From the NCBI GenBank assembly GCA_947447385.1, contig CANFKN010000007.1:1-17252 (forward strand): a stretch of 17,252 bases of DNA. Reading direction: 5' to 3'. Source of the DNA: Microbacteriaceae bacterium (GTDB lineage Bacteria > Actinomycetota > Actinomycetes > Actinomycetales > Microbacteriaceae). Within the stretch, counting starts at the first letter, position 1, and each line of letters begins with the position of its first letter. This document shows positions 1 through 8,144 of the stretch, piece after piece. The position numbers were made by a program, and so were the translations under genes. Below the pieces are notes generated by a model. The model saw only the letters and a program-made list of their open reading frames with translations, was not told the DNA's origin and searched no databases.

Positions 1-1434
1 ATGTTGACTCAACTCGAACTTGAGTCTGAAATGTTTGACGCACGCCTAAACGAACGCGACCTCAATGTGATTGCGTCGCCGGCCCAGGGAATCCGAGACA
101 TTTTTGACCTCTCGCCCACCGAGACCGAAGAAGACTGGCGCAATCTTGTTGGCCGCATGAATTCGGTAGGTGGCGCGCTTTCGGGCTATGTTGAAACGTT
201 GCGAGCCGGAATTCACCACAAAAACACTCCAGCTCGTCGCCAAATCAAAGAAGTTGCAAAGCAAGTAAAGCAACTCACTTCGTCAAACGGCTTTTTTATT
301 GACTTTGCCAAATCAGCAACCGCAGGTGGCGAAGAATTGCCGAAGTCGCTGCGCAAAGATTTGAAGCGGGCAGCAGAATCAGCCACTCAAAGCTATTTGC
401 TTTTTGGCAACTTTCTTACCGGTGAGCTACTCGACGCCTCTAAAAAGCGAGATGCCGTTGGGCGTGAACACTACCAATTGACCAGCCGCGAGTTCTTAGG
501 CGCGACTGTCGATCTTGACGAAACCTATGAGTGGGGCATCGAAGAGCTCGCTCGAGTTACCGAAGAACAAGAAGCCGTTGCCCAAAAGATCAAGCGTGGT
601 GCAAGCGTTGAAGAGGCGATTGCCAAACTCGACAACGACGAGAAGCGCAAGCTGAATGGGTCAGCAGCTTTGCAAGCCTGGATGCAAGATTTATCTGACC
701 GCGCAATTGAAGAGCTTGGCAAAACACACTTCGACATTGCTCCAGAACTTCGAAACCTCGAGTGCATGATTGCCCCGACCCAGAGTGGTGGCATCTATTA
801 CACTGGCCCAACCGACGACTTCTCTCGACCAGGTCGCATGTGGTGGTCAGTGCCGCCAGGCGTAACAACTTTTTCAACCTGGCGCGAAACCACGACGGTT
901 TATCACGAAGGTGTTCCTGGGCATCACCTGCAGGTAGCTCAGGCTGTTTATAACAAGGGTGAGCTAAACTCTTGGCGCCGTAACCTCTGCTTTAGCTCAG
1001 GGCACGCCGAGGGCTGGGCCTTGTATGCCGAGCGTTTGATGCAAGACCTCGGTTTTTTAGAAGACTTAGGCGATCAACTTGGCATGCTTGATGGCCAGCG
1101 CATGCGTGCCGCTCGCGTCGTTCTAGACATCGGTGTTCACCTTGGCAAACCTCGCCTTGATGGCACTGGCACTTGGGATCACGCCTATGCTCGCGAATTT
1201 ATGGGCAAAAACGTGCACATGGCGCCTGAGTTTGTCGACTTTGAAGTGAACCGCTACTTTGGCTGGCCTGGCCAGGCACCGAGTTACAAGATTGGCCAGC
1301 GAATCTGGGAACAACTTCGTGACGCAGCTGCAGCTCGCGATGGCGAAAACTTCAACATAAAAGAGTTCCACCGCAAAGCGTTGAACCTCGGTAGCCTGCC
1401 GCTCGACACCCTTCGAATGGCTTTAGCTAACTAA
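1..1434 (+). CDS. DUF885 family metallopeptidase-like protein, 5' truncated
   Basis: This is the C-terminal 477 residues of a DUF885 protein, a family of predicted zinc peptidases with no firmly assigned substrate. The gluzincin-like motif HEGVPGHH lies at residues 302-309 of the visible part (H302, E303, H308 or H309 as likely metal and catalytic residues). A second conserved segment, HAEGWALYAE, starts at residue 335 and probably supplies another ligand or acid. Actinobacterial members that I recall are roughly 80 residues longer at the N-terminus, and the first visible residues align with the interior of the family, so the ATG at base 1 is probably an internal Met and the true start lies outside the window. 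There is no signal peptide in the visible part. Its TAA stop shares bases with the TAG stop of the convergent gene. Family assignment is firm; peptidase activity is a family inference. Confidence 0.88.
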   Translation: MLTQLELESEMFDARLNERDLNVIASPAQGIRDIFDLSPTETEEDWRNLVGRMNSVGGALSGYVETLRAGIHHKNTPARRQIKEVAKQVKQLTSSNGFFIDFAKSATAGGEELPKSLRKDLKRAAESATQSYLLFGNFLTGELLDASKKRDAVGREHYQLTSREFLGATVDLDETYEWGIEELARVTEEQEAVAQKIKRGASVEEAIAKLDNDEKRKLNGSAALQAWMQDLSDRAIEELGKTHFDIAPELRNLECMIAPTQSGGIYYTGPTDDFSRPGRMWWSVPPGVTTFSTWRETTTVYHEGVPGHHLQVAQAVYNKGELNSWRRNLCFSSGHAEGWALYAERLMQDLGFLEDLGDQLGMLDGQRMRAARVVLDIGVHLGKPRLDGTGTWDHAYAREFMGKNVHMAPEFVDFEVNRYFGWPGQAPSYKIGQRIWEQLRDAAAARDGENFNIKEFHRKALNLGSLPLDTLRMALAN

Positions 1435-2411
1435 AGGTCTTCTGGCAGTTTCAAGAAGAGGTCGGCAGCATCTGAACCTGGTTGCGAAACAACAATCGTG
1501 ACCAACCACCTTTCGCCCTTTGGCGCTCGAACGGTCACCTTGCCTGAAGTTGTGGCGTTGATTACTTCGGCAATTTTGAAGCGGATTTTTTCAATAATGG
1601 CGGGGTCGATTGCCTCGAGAGAACCGTCATCGAAAATCGAGACGTGCACACCGCGCCGGCGTGCCTCACGTGCTGCATCTCGAATCAAAGCGTCAATCAG
1701 ATCTCGCCCAACGATTTCGTCACGCAGCTCAGCTTCTAGCAACCGGGCCTCTTCTTTTTCAATCACGCTAAGTTCGCCGTTTTGAACCACAATCTTGCGC
1801 AACATCGGCAAGGTGCCCCTTAGAGCTTCTTGCGCTCGGGTTTGCCTGACTGCGCGAGCAGCGGTCTTGGCTGCTGACTTGGAGGCGGTGCTAGCAGCTT
1901 CTTGGGCATAATCTTCGGCAGCTTTGCCAGTGTTTGCCAAACCTACTGCCAAGCCGGTGCCGGCAGCCACGAGCAAAAATGCACCAATCAAACCCGAGTC
2001 AACTATGAAGGCTGGGCCGTGCCAAAGAATGACCTCGACCCATATAACCAATAGGCCGCCCCAGGCGAGCACAATGTGCTGACGAATTGCCGTCACCGTC
2101 AACAGGGTAGCCAAACCGGCGACGTACCAGGTGGCGTATCCTCGCTGGTCTAAGCCGAGTTGCGCCTGCATAAGAAGCGGCACAGAAATAGCTGCGAGGA
2201 TGTTCGCCAGTGCCTGGCTGAGCGGCATACGCAGACCCGAATACATTGTCACCGAGGGAATCAGGGCCAAAACATAGAGTCCAAGCGCAATGCCCACCAA
2301 CTTTGGGTCGTGGTAGGTGTTCTGAATGAGCAAAATCGAGCCGAGCAAAGGGTGATAGAGACCGAAACCGAGGGCGGTCAACGAGACCACCCAGCGTTGC
2401 AAGGGAATCAT
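1431..2411 (-). CDS. Membrane protein, probable degenerate sensor histidine kinase (pseudokinase)
   Basis: A 326-residue protein with about six N-terminal membrane segments (roughly 7-30, 39-58, 66-83, 94-108, 112-130, 136-158), an Ala/Lys/Arg-rich probable coiled coil (160-235) and a C-terminal alpha/beta region (240-326). Its layout matches the histidine kinase just upstream. ALRGTLPMLRKI (197-208) aligns by eye with the neighbour's phosphoacceptor stretch ALVHDQVLTTLI, with Gly199 in place of His. INATTSG (284-290) occupies the N-box position, and VVSQPGSDA (307-315) replaces the G1 box DNGKGF. Catalysis is therefore unlikely. I chose the ATG at 2411 because it overlaps the upstream stop as ATGA and has GGAG 6-7 nt ahead; a TTG at 2441 would add 10 residues but lacks proper spacing. 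It may be a regulatory partner of the kinase. No recognised name. Confidence 0.85.
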   Translation of the reverse strand: MIPLQRWVVSLTALGFGLYHPLLGSILLIQNTYHDPKLVGIALGLYVLALIPSVTMYSGLRMPLSQALANILAAISVPLLMQAQLGLDQRGYATWYVAGLATLLTVTAIRQHIVLAWGGLLVIWVEVILWHGPAFIVDSGLIGAFLLVAAGTGLAVGLANTGKAAEDYAQEAASTASKSAAKTAARAVRQTRAQEALRGTLPMLRKIVVQNGELSVIEKEEARLLEAELRDEIVGRDLIDALIRDAAREARRRGVHVSIFDDGSLEAIDPAIIEKIRFKIAEVINATTSGKVTVRAPKGERWLVTIVVSQPGSDAADLFLKLPEDL

Positions 2412-3634
2412 GCTTGGCTCCAAATCAAAACAATCTTGCAACCCTTGTTTGGCAGAGTGTCAACCTTTGCCTTGCCTCCGACAGAATCCATTCGGTCGCG
2501 AATCGAAAGTTTGATTCCTAGCCTGTCTTTAGAAACGCGACTTGCTCTGAAACCTTTGCCGTTGTCTTGAACAACAACTTTGACATCTTGGCCATCGACG
2601 CGCAGAATCACTTCGCGGGTAACCCCGCGCCCAGCGTGCTGAACTGAGTTTGCGAGTGCCTGAATGGTCGCCTCGCTAAAAGCGGCCGCAACCTCGGCAG
2701 GCACCTCGACATCGGTAGTGTCACCCATGTCAACCAAAACCGGAGTTGGGGCATTTTCGGCAATAGTCTTAAGCGATTCAAAAAGGCTCTTGACAGTGAT
2801 TGGGCTGTCTTCACCCAACTGCGTCGAGCTAAAAGTCATCAACTTATCAATAGCATTTTGAGACATAGTTGTTACTGATTTTGAATCCGTTTCGGTCTTT
2901 GCTTGAGAGGCGACAATCAAAGTGGTCAAGACCTGGTCGTGAACAAGTGCATCAACTCGCGAACGTTCACGCTCTATCGCATCGGTGCGCGCACTTTGGG
3001 CTGCCACTTGAGCCGCTTGCTGACCTGCTAGGTCTGCGCGTTTTGCACTTGTTCTGAGCATCACAACGATTGCCGAAACTGAAGAGCTAAAGAGCAAAAC
3101 ATAGATAGCACCCAAGAGGCTGTCCCACTGCTGAAACTGGCTCGCTGATGTCGATTCGCGAATCACGATCCAGATCACAGGAGTGGCGATGAGATAGGCC
3201 ATCGCCCAGCCAACCGGCAGACTCAAGGTTGCTGCGATGCCCGCAACGCCAAGTGCTTCATAAACCCAAGGCGTCGGCGGGTTATCAAGCTGTTGAGTGT
3301 CAAAAGTTTGAATCGGCCAAGTGCACAGGGTGAAAAAAACGACGACTGCAAAAATGCCGGCGGCGACTTTGCCGAACTGCGAAAACAAAGCCAAAAGCAC
3401 GAGCGCTAGCTCAGCTGTCAAAACCAGTGCAATAAAAATTGTGCTCGCAGTCAAGTTCAGGGTTTTAGCCTGCGCCAGATAAACCAAAAACATTTCAATG
3501 CCGGTGCCGAGAGTAGCCAAAGACAAAACACGTGCCGAGAGAGCATCAATGCGCTTGCTGATGAATGATTGCGTTAGCTCGGCGTCGTCACCGATGAGGG
3601 CATCGAACCCCAAATTTGTCTGATTGGTGCTCAA
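2408..3634 (-). CDS. NarL/DesK-type sensor histidine kinase
   Basis: A 408-residue two-component sensor. Several hydrophobic segments lie between about residues 35 and 195, with very little extracellular domain, so it probably senses membrane state or an intramembrane signal. A coiled-coil linker (195-228) leads to the dimerisation/phosphoacceptor helix, with ERSRVDALVHDQ placing the likely phospho-His at 232. The HATPase domain follows: N-box with Asn329 (ALANSVQHAG), G1 box DNGKGF at 357-362, and a G2-like DRLGIKLSIRDRM at 370-382. The start is TTG at 3634, overlapping the response regulator stop as TTGA; no in-frame ATG lies near. The downstream degenerate kinase starts on this gene's stop (ATGA). 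All visible catalytic residues are present, so this is the active kinase of the trio. Confidence 0.92.
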   Translation of the reverse strand: MSTNQTNLGFDALIGDDAELTQSFISKRIDALSARVLSLATLGTGIEMFLVYLAQAKTLNLTASTIFIALVLTAELALVLLALFSQFGKVAAGIFAVVVFFTLCTWPIQTFDTQQLDNPPTPWVYEALGVAGIAATLSLPVGWAMAYLIATPVIWIVIRESTSASQFQQWDSLLGAIYVLLFSSSVSAIVVMLRTSAKRADLAGQQAAQVAAQSARTDAIERERSRVDALVHDQVLTTLIVASQAKTETDSKSVTTMSQNAIDKLMTFSSTQLGEDSPITVKSLFESLKTIAENAPTPVLVDMGDTTDVEVPAEVAAAFSEATIQALANSVQHAGRGVTREVILRVDGQDVKVVVQDNGKGFRASRVSKDRLGIKLSIRDRMDSVGGKAKVDTLPNKGCKIVLIWSQA

Positions 3635-4278
3635 AGGTTACCGCCATCAATGATTCCGTCTTCAAGTGCACGGCGAACCCAGTCGGTTTTGTTTTCAATC
3701 GGGCGGCCGGCGCTCTCATATTTTCGACGCACTCGAACGATGTGTTCTTTGACGGTGTGCTGGCTGATGCCCAAAAAGTTGGCCACCTGCTTTTGAGCGA
3801 GACCCGATGCATAAAGTGACAAAACTTCACGCTCGCGCGCGCTCAAATTGGCTTCTTTGAAATCCAAATCGGCATCAATTGCCGCTGCAGTTTGCGTGTT
3901 GTCGATCGAGTTGCCCGCCGCAACTTCGGTGATGGCGTGAAACAGGTCATCCATGCTGTTTGATTTTGCAACCAAACCGGCAGCGCCAGCTCTGAGGGCC
4001 GCGCGCACCAAATTTTGCTTATCGGCGATGCTGAAAATGATTACGGGGATTCCCTCTGCGACCACAGCAGCCACGTTGCCCGCGACGTTTGAACCGTCAG
4101 CCAATGAGAGGTCTAGCACTGCGATGTCGCAATTGCGCTTAGAGACTGCCCCGATGAGCTCCCCTACAGTTGCCACCGAAACCGTGACCTCGTGGCCAGC
4201 ATTTTGTGCGGCGTGCAAGAAACCAAGTCGAATCGCTTCGTGGTCGTCAACAATCGCCAGGCGAAGTTTTTCTGCCAT
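3631..4278 (-). CDS. NarL/FixJ (LuxR-type) response regulator
   Basis: A 215-residue two-component DNA-binding response regulator. The receiver domain shows the acidic pair Asp11-Asp12, phosphoacceptor Asp56 (AVLDLSLADG), Ser83 at the switch Thr/Ser position and Lys105 (VAKSNS). After a short linker, the GerE/LuxR helix-turn-helix runs from about 144 to 190 (LSAREREVLSLYASGLAQKQ, then GISQHTVKEHI). A roughly 25-residue tail after it (to GGNL) is slightly longer than usual. The ATG start follows a purine-rich GGGGAGGGG tract about 10 nt upstream. It is the first gene of a three-gene unit joined by 4-nt overlaps to its cognate kinase. It lies 41 nt after the TRAM methyltransferase on the same strand, so read-through is possible. 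Target genes cannot be told from the sequence. Confidence 0.93.
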   Translation of the reverse strand: MAEKLRLAIVDDHEAIRLGFLHAAQNAGHEVTVSVATVGELIGAVSKRNCDIAVLDLSLADGSNVAGNVAAVVAEGIPVIIFSIADKQNLVRAALRAGAAGLVAKSNSMDDLFHAITEVAAGNSIDNTQTAAAIDADLDFKEANLSAREREVLSLYASGLAQKQVANFLGISQHTVKEHIVRVRRKYESAGRPIENKTDWVRRALEDGIIDGGNL

Positions 4279-4319
4279 CGGTTGACCACCCCTCCCCTAA
4301 GCGCGACTAAATGTATGGT

Positions 4320-5531
4320 CTATTTAACCAAACTTACTATGGTCTCAACGTGGTGGGTGTGCGCAAACAAATCGAAGGCGCGAAGTGAGGCAATTTTGTA
4401 GCCACCAGCCAAAAGCTGCTTGAGGTCTCGAGCTAAAGCAATCGGGTCGCAGGCAACATAAACGATGTGCTTTGGGCTGATCGTGAGCAGGCGGTCGATC
4501 ACCTTGGCGCCGGCACCTGCGCGAGGCGGGTCAAGCACAACTGTTGCGGTTGGCTTAGCGCCAGCGCTGGCTTTTTCGTTCAGAAAGCGTTCAACCGGCG
4601 CGCAAAAGGCTTTGGCGTTTGGCAGGTCGCTTAGGTTCAAAGTTGCATCGTCGGTTGCTTGGCGAAAAGACTCAACCGATGAGATGCGAAGGTCGTTGCC
4701 GAATCGACCGGCCATTGTGCTGGCAAATAGACCAACGCCGCCATAAAGGTCAAGGTTGTCTGCGGCCTTGTCAATGCCTGCCGCGGCAATCATGTCGAGC
4801 ACTGCACTGGTCAAAACCTGAGGTGCTGCGCGGTGAACCTGCCAGAAACCTCCGCCACTGATGCGAAAGGTTCGGCCGGCAACGCGCTCAATCAGGCGGT
4901 CGTCACCTTTTAGCTTGCCGTCGATCTTCCATTGAATCTGACCGGCGCTTGAGGCGGCAATCTCAATGTTTTCGACACTCTGATAGTTCTTGTTTTGAAA
5001 CTCAAGCTCCTGAATATCTTCAACTGCAAGCGGCAGTGACTTGACCTTAACCACGTCGTGGCTGCGCTCCCGAAAAGGGCCGACGTTGCCAGCTTCGTCA
5101 ACGTGAAGCTGCACTCGCGTGCGATAACCCAGACCATTTGACTCGACATCACCAGGTGCTGGCTCAACGGTCACGGCCATTTCAACACCAGCCATGCGCT
5201 GCAAGGCTTCGGTGATAACTTCGGCTTTCAACTCGCGCTGACGCGATAGCTTGATGTGGCCAAACTCGCATCCGCCGGCTTTGCCTACCCCGGCGTCTTT
5301 CCAGACCTGAGGCACACGGTCGGGTGAGGCCTCGAGAATCTCAACGGGTTCAGCGCGACAAAACGACGCACCGCGGTCTTCAAAAACGCGAGCCTTGACG
5401 CGTTCGCCTGGCAAGACGTGCGAAACAAAAACCACGCGGCCTTCGTGACGGGCAACAAAAATGCCACCGTGAGCTACTTTTTCGATGTTCAGCTCAAGGG
5501 TCTTGCCCAGCCAGTTCGGTTTCGCGTTCAT
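4320..5531 (-). CDS. TRAM-domain class I SAM-dependent RNA 5-methyluridine methyltransferase (TrmA/RumA family)
   Basis: A 403-residue RNA methyltransferase of the TrmA/RlmC/RlmD family, which makes 5-methyluridine in tRNA or rRNA. An N-terminal TRAM domain (about 8-64) is followed by a central region and a Rossmann methyltransferase domain. The SAM-binding motif is DLYGGVGLF (261-269), then DPPRAG (334-339). The catalytic Cys361 is in YVACDPIALARDL, and the general base Glu396 is in HTHHVETIVS. The four-Cys iron-sulfur signature of E. coli RlmD is absent: only Cys58 and Cys88 occur before the catalytic domain, and GGCEFGH sits where the cluster loop would be. I believe related actinobacterial proteins also lack it. 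The exact nucleotide modified cannot be assigned. The start ATG lacks a clear Shine-Dalgarno. Confidence 0.93.
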   Translation of the reverse strand: MNAKPNWLGKTLELNIEKVAHGGIFVARHEGRVVFVSHVLPGERVKARVFEDRGASFCRAEPVEILEASPDRVPQVWKDAGVGKAGGCEFGHIKLSRQRELKAEVITEALQRMAGVEMAVTVEPAPGDVESNGLGYRTRVQLHVDEAGNVGPFRERSHDVVKVKSLPLAVEDIQELEFQNKNYQSVENIEIAASSAGQIQWKIDGKLKGDDRLIERVAGRTFRISGGGFWQVHRAAPQVLTSAVLDMIAAAGIDKAADNLDLYGGVGLFASTMAGRFGNDLRISSVESFRQATDDATLNLSDLPNAKAFCAPVERFLNEKASAGAKPTATVVLDPPRAGAGAKVIDRLLTISPKHIVYVACDPIALARDLKQLLAGGYKIASLRAFDLFAHTHHVETIVSLVK

Positions 5532-5592
5532 GGTTATAGTGTTTCACATCGTGGCACTGCGCCGTTGCGCTTAGGCCAGCACTGGTCGCGGC

Positions 5593-5598
5593 TAATCT
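5593..5598 (+). promoter_or_regulatory. Candidate -10 box for leaderless maf transcript
   Basis: TAATCT ends 6 nt before the maf ATG and no Shine-Dalgarno lies between, so transcription would begin at or next to the start codon. A TTAGGC at 5571-5576 is a poor -35 candidate 16 nt upstream. Confidence 0.5.
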
Positions 5599-5604
5599 AG
5601 ACCC

Positions 5605-6261
5605 ATGACCCGCTTAGTTTTGGCTTCAACCTCCCCTGCACGCTTGACTCTCTTGCGAAACGGCGGAATCGAACCGATTTGCATTGCACCTCAGGTTGAC
5701 GAAGACCTCGTGGCGGCTGTTGCAGAAGCCGAGGGTTTGATCAAATCAACCGCCGACATGGTTGCAATTTTGGCTCGCGCTAAAGCTGAGGCTGTTTTGA
5801 ATCACCCTGACGCAGTCGATGCGATCATCATTGGTTGTGATTCATCGCTCGAATTTGGCGGCGAATCACTTGGCAAGCCGCACCTGCCCGAAGTCGCTCG
5901 CAACCGCTGGCGCGCGATGCGGGGGCAGAGCGGCCGACTGTTTAGCGGCCACCATTTGATCGATAACAGATTTAACTCGGATGCCGCTGCCGCAACTCTT
6001 GCAGGCAACCGCCCGGCAACCACGCGTGTTTCACATGCAACCGTTTTCTTTGCCGACCTCAGCGACCACGAAATCGATGCCTACGTCGCTACCGACGAAC
6101 CACTCAAGGTCGCTGGAGCATTCACAATCGATGGGCTTGGCGGCGCTTTTGTTCGCGCCATCGAAGGCGACCCGCACACGGTTATCGGACTTTCGCTGCC
6201 GACCCTGCGTGAGATGGCTATTGAGCTCGGGGTTGACTATTCGTCGTTTTGGAATCGATAA
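5605..6261 (+). CDS. maf: Maf/YceF-family nucleoside triphosphate pyrophosphatase
   Basis: A 218-residue Maf-like house-cleaning enzyme that hydrolyses non-canonical or modified NTPs to the monophosphate and pyrophosphate. Family motifs appear in order: ASTSPAR at 7-13 (substrate-binding loop), GCDSSLEF at 77-84 with the catalytic Asp79, the GKP motif around Lys91, SGHHLI at 114-119, and the long GAFTIDGLGG...GDPHTVIGLSLP block at 171-199. A short insertion between the SGHH motif and the ATTRVSHATVFF strand (about 120-138) is typical of actinobacterial members as I recall them. The start is the ATG with a TAnnnT box 6 nt ahead. Only 57 nt separate it from the downstream acyl-CoA carboxylase gene, a pairing also seen in mycobacteria (Rv3282 near Rv3285). 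Substrate preference cannot be read from the sequence. Confidence 0.94.
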   Translation: MTRLVLASTSPARLTLLRNGGIEPICIAPQVDEDLVAAVAEAEGLIKSTADMVAILARAKAEAVLNHPDAVDAIIIGCDSSLEFGGESLGKPHLPEVARNRWRAMRGQSGRLFSGHHLIDNRFNSDAAAATLAGNRPATTRVSHATVFFADLSDHEIDAYVATDEPLKVAGAFTIDGLGGAFVRAIEGDPHTVIGLSLPTLREMAIELGVDYSSFWNR

Positions 6262-6304
6262 CATTTTTCAGCCCTTTTTCGGGCGAAAGATAGGCGTTTG
6301 CCAA

Positions 6305-6310
6305 TAGGCT
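6305..6310 (+). promoter_or_regulatory. Candidate -10 box for the acyl-CoA carboxylase gene
   Basis: TAGGCT lies 8 nt before the ATG at 6319, and the intervening AGAGCATT has no Shine-Dalgarno. The spacing fits a leaderless or nearly leaderless transcript. No good -35 element is visible. Confidence 0.42.
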
Positions 6311-6318
6311 AGAGCATT

Positions 6319-8121
6319 ATGAACGCAGCAAACGGCCAAAAAATTACCAAACTGCTCATTGCTAACCGCGGTGAAATCGCGGTGCGAATTGCTCGAGCAG
6401 CACGCGACGCTGGCATCACCTCGGTGGCGGTCTATGCTGACCAAGACCGCGATGCAATGCACGTCAAGTTGGCCGACGAAGCCTATGCGTTAAACGGCAC
6501 AACTGGCCCAGAAACCTACCTTGTCATCGACAAGATTCTTGACGTTGCCGCTGCCTCGGGTGCCAACGCGGTTCACCCTGGTTATGGCTTTTTGGCTGAA
6601 AACGCCGAGTTTGCTCGACGCGTTATTGCTGCCGGTTTGATTTGGATCGGCCCTTCACCAGAGGCTATTGAGCGCTTGGGCGACAAGGTTTCGGCCCGTC
6701 ACGTTGCTGAGAAAGTTGGCGCGCCACTGGCTGCCGGCACTTTGAACCCGGTGCAGGGCGCTGAAGAAGTTCTTGAGTTTGTTGCCAAGCACGGTGTTCC
6801 GGTTGCCATCAAAGCTGCCTATGGTGGCGGTGGCCGCGGCATCAAGGTTGCTTATGCAGAATCTGAAGTTGCCGAACTTTTTGACTCAGCTACCCGCGAG
6901 GCAATCGCAGCTTTCGGCCGCGGTGAGTGCTTCGTTGAAAAATATCTTGAGAAGCCTCGCCACGTCGAAACCCAGTGCTTGGCCGACGCCTACGGCAACG
7001 TTGTTGTCGTCTCAACCCGCGACTGTTCACTGCAACGTCGCCACCAAAAGCTAGTTGAAGAGGCGCCCGCTCCATTCTTGACTGCAGACCAGATCAAGCG
7101 TCTCTATGAGTCGTCTAAAGCCATCTTGAAAGAAGTTGGCTACCAAGGCGCAGGCACCTGTGAGTTCTTGGTTGCCCAAGACGGCACAATCTCGTTCTTA
7201 GAGGTAAACACTCGCCTTCAGGTTGAACACCCGGTTTCAGAAGAGGTCACCGGCATCGACTTGGTGCGCGAGCAGTTCAGACTTGCCGAAGGTGGCAAGC
7301 TCGACTATGCCGACCCAGTGGTCAAAGGCCACAGCTTCGAATTTCGCATCAATGGCGAAGATGCCGGCCGCAACTTTATGCCGGCTCCTGGCCCAGTCAA
7401 GTTGTTCAAAGCGCCTTCAGGCCCTGGCGTTCGCGTTGACTCTGGTGTTGAATCAGGCGACGAGATCTCGGGCTCGTTTGACTCAATGGTTGCAAAACTC
7501 ATTGTTACCGGCGCAAACCGCACTGAGGCTTTGGCTCGCGCTCGTCGCGCCCTCAGTGAGATGAAAGTTGAAGGCCTGCCGACAGTCTTGCCTTTCCACC
7601 AAAAAATCGTGAACGAACCAGCCTTCATCGGCGAACCGACTGCTGACGGCGTTGGCAAGTTTGGCATCTACACTCGCTGGATCGAAACCGAGTTTGTGAA
7701 CGACATTGCAGCATTTGACGGCGAACACGAAGTTGGCTCAGGTGCTGCCGCACGCAATTCTGTCGTTGTTGAAGTTAGCGGCAAGCGCGTTGAAGTTAGC
7801 CTGCCAAGCAACCTGTTCTCGGGTGCTTCAGCCGGTGCAGCAACCGCCGCAGCGGGTGCTCCTGCCAAGCGCAAGGCTGGCACTGTGTCTGGCACAGGTG
7901 GCAACGGCAATGCCGTCAAAGCGCCAATGCAGTCAACCGTTGTGAAGGTGGCAGTCGCCGTTGGCGACACCGTCGCTAAAGGTGACCTCGTCGTTGTGCT
8001 CGAAGCTATGAAGATGGAACAGCCTTTGAACGCTCACAAAGACGGTGTGATCAAGTCGATTAGCGCCGCCGTTGGCGAGACCGTGCCAGCAGGCACCGTG
8101 CTTCTAGAATTCGAAGACTAA
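6319..8121 (+). CDS. accA3: Acetyl/propionyl-CoA carboxylase alpha subunit (biotin carboxylase + biotin carboxyl carrier)
   Basis: A 600-residue fused biotin carboxylase and BCCP, the alpha chain of actinobacterial acyl-CoA carboxylases. It carboxylates its own biotin with ATP and bicarbonate; a separate beta chain (not in this window) then makes malonyl- or methylmalonyl-CoA for fatty-acid synthesis. The N-terminal domain starts LLIANRGEIAVRIARA (12-27). The ATP-grasp glycine loop is GGGGRG (169-174), preceded by Lys165. The catalytic segment EVNTRLQVEHPVSE is at 295-308. An Ala/Gly-rich linker (about 510-535) leads to the biotinyl domain with EAMKM and acceptor Lys565. Length and domain order match AccA3/AccC-BCCP fusions. 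The mycobacterial symbol is used by similarity; substrate range is unknown. Confidence 0.94.
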   Translation: MNAANGQKITKLLIANRGEIAVRIARAARDAGITSVAVYADQDRDAMHVKLADEAYALNGTTGPETYLVIDKILDVAAASGANAVHPGYGFLAENAEFARRVIAAGLIWIGPSPEAIERLGDKVSARHVAEKVGAPLAAGTLNPVQGAEEVLEFVAKHGVPVAIKAAYGGGGRGIKVAYAESEVAELFDSATREAIAAFGRGECFVEKYLEKPRHVETQCLADAYGNVVVVSTRDCSLQRRHQKLVEEAPAPFLTADQIKRLYESSKAILKEVGYQGAGTCEFLVAQDGTISFLEVNTRLQVEHPVSEEVTGIDLVREQFRLAEGGKLDYADPVVKGHSFEFRINGEDAGRNFMPAPGPVKLFKAPSGPGVRVDSGVESGDEISGSFDSMVAKLIVTGANRTEALARARRALSEMKVEGLPTVLPFHQKIVNEPAFIGEPTADGVGKFGIYTRWIETEFVNDIAAFDGEHEVGSGAAARNSVVVEVSGKRVEVSLPSNLFSGASAGAATAAAGAPAKRKAGTVSGTGGNGNAVKAPMQSTVVKVAVAVGDTVAKGDLVVVLEAMKMEQPLNAHKDGVIKSISAAVGETVPAGTVLLEFED

Positions 8122-8144
8122 ACGAAGCTTATTCTTCGTCTAGT
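8117..8144. terminator. Possible bidirectional terminator hairpin across two stop codons
   Basis: The arms ACTAAACGAAG and CTTCGTCTAGT pair through 10 of 11 positions (one A-C mismatch) around the 6-nt loop CTTATT. The hairpin includes both the TAA of the carboxylase gene and the stop of the convergent YqhA-like gene. It is not GC-rich and has no long T tract, so its strength as a terminator is uncertain. Confidence 0.5.

Noticed and set aside
2412..2441. TTG start 10 codons upstream for the pseudokinase
   Set aside because: The AAGGG ahead of it is only about 1 nt away, whereas the ATG at 2411 has GGAG at normal spacing and the ATGA overlap.
6271..6284. GCCC-TTTTTC-GGGC hairpin between maf and the carboxylase gene
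   Set aside because: The stem is only 4 bp, an alternative pairing competes with it, and no T tract follows, so a terminator call is not supported.
7668..7970. A 100-codon minus-strand frame in the linker region of the carboxylase gene
   Set aside because: The composition is the antisense of the Ala/Gly-rich linker, with no ribosome binding site or homology I can see.
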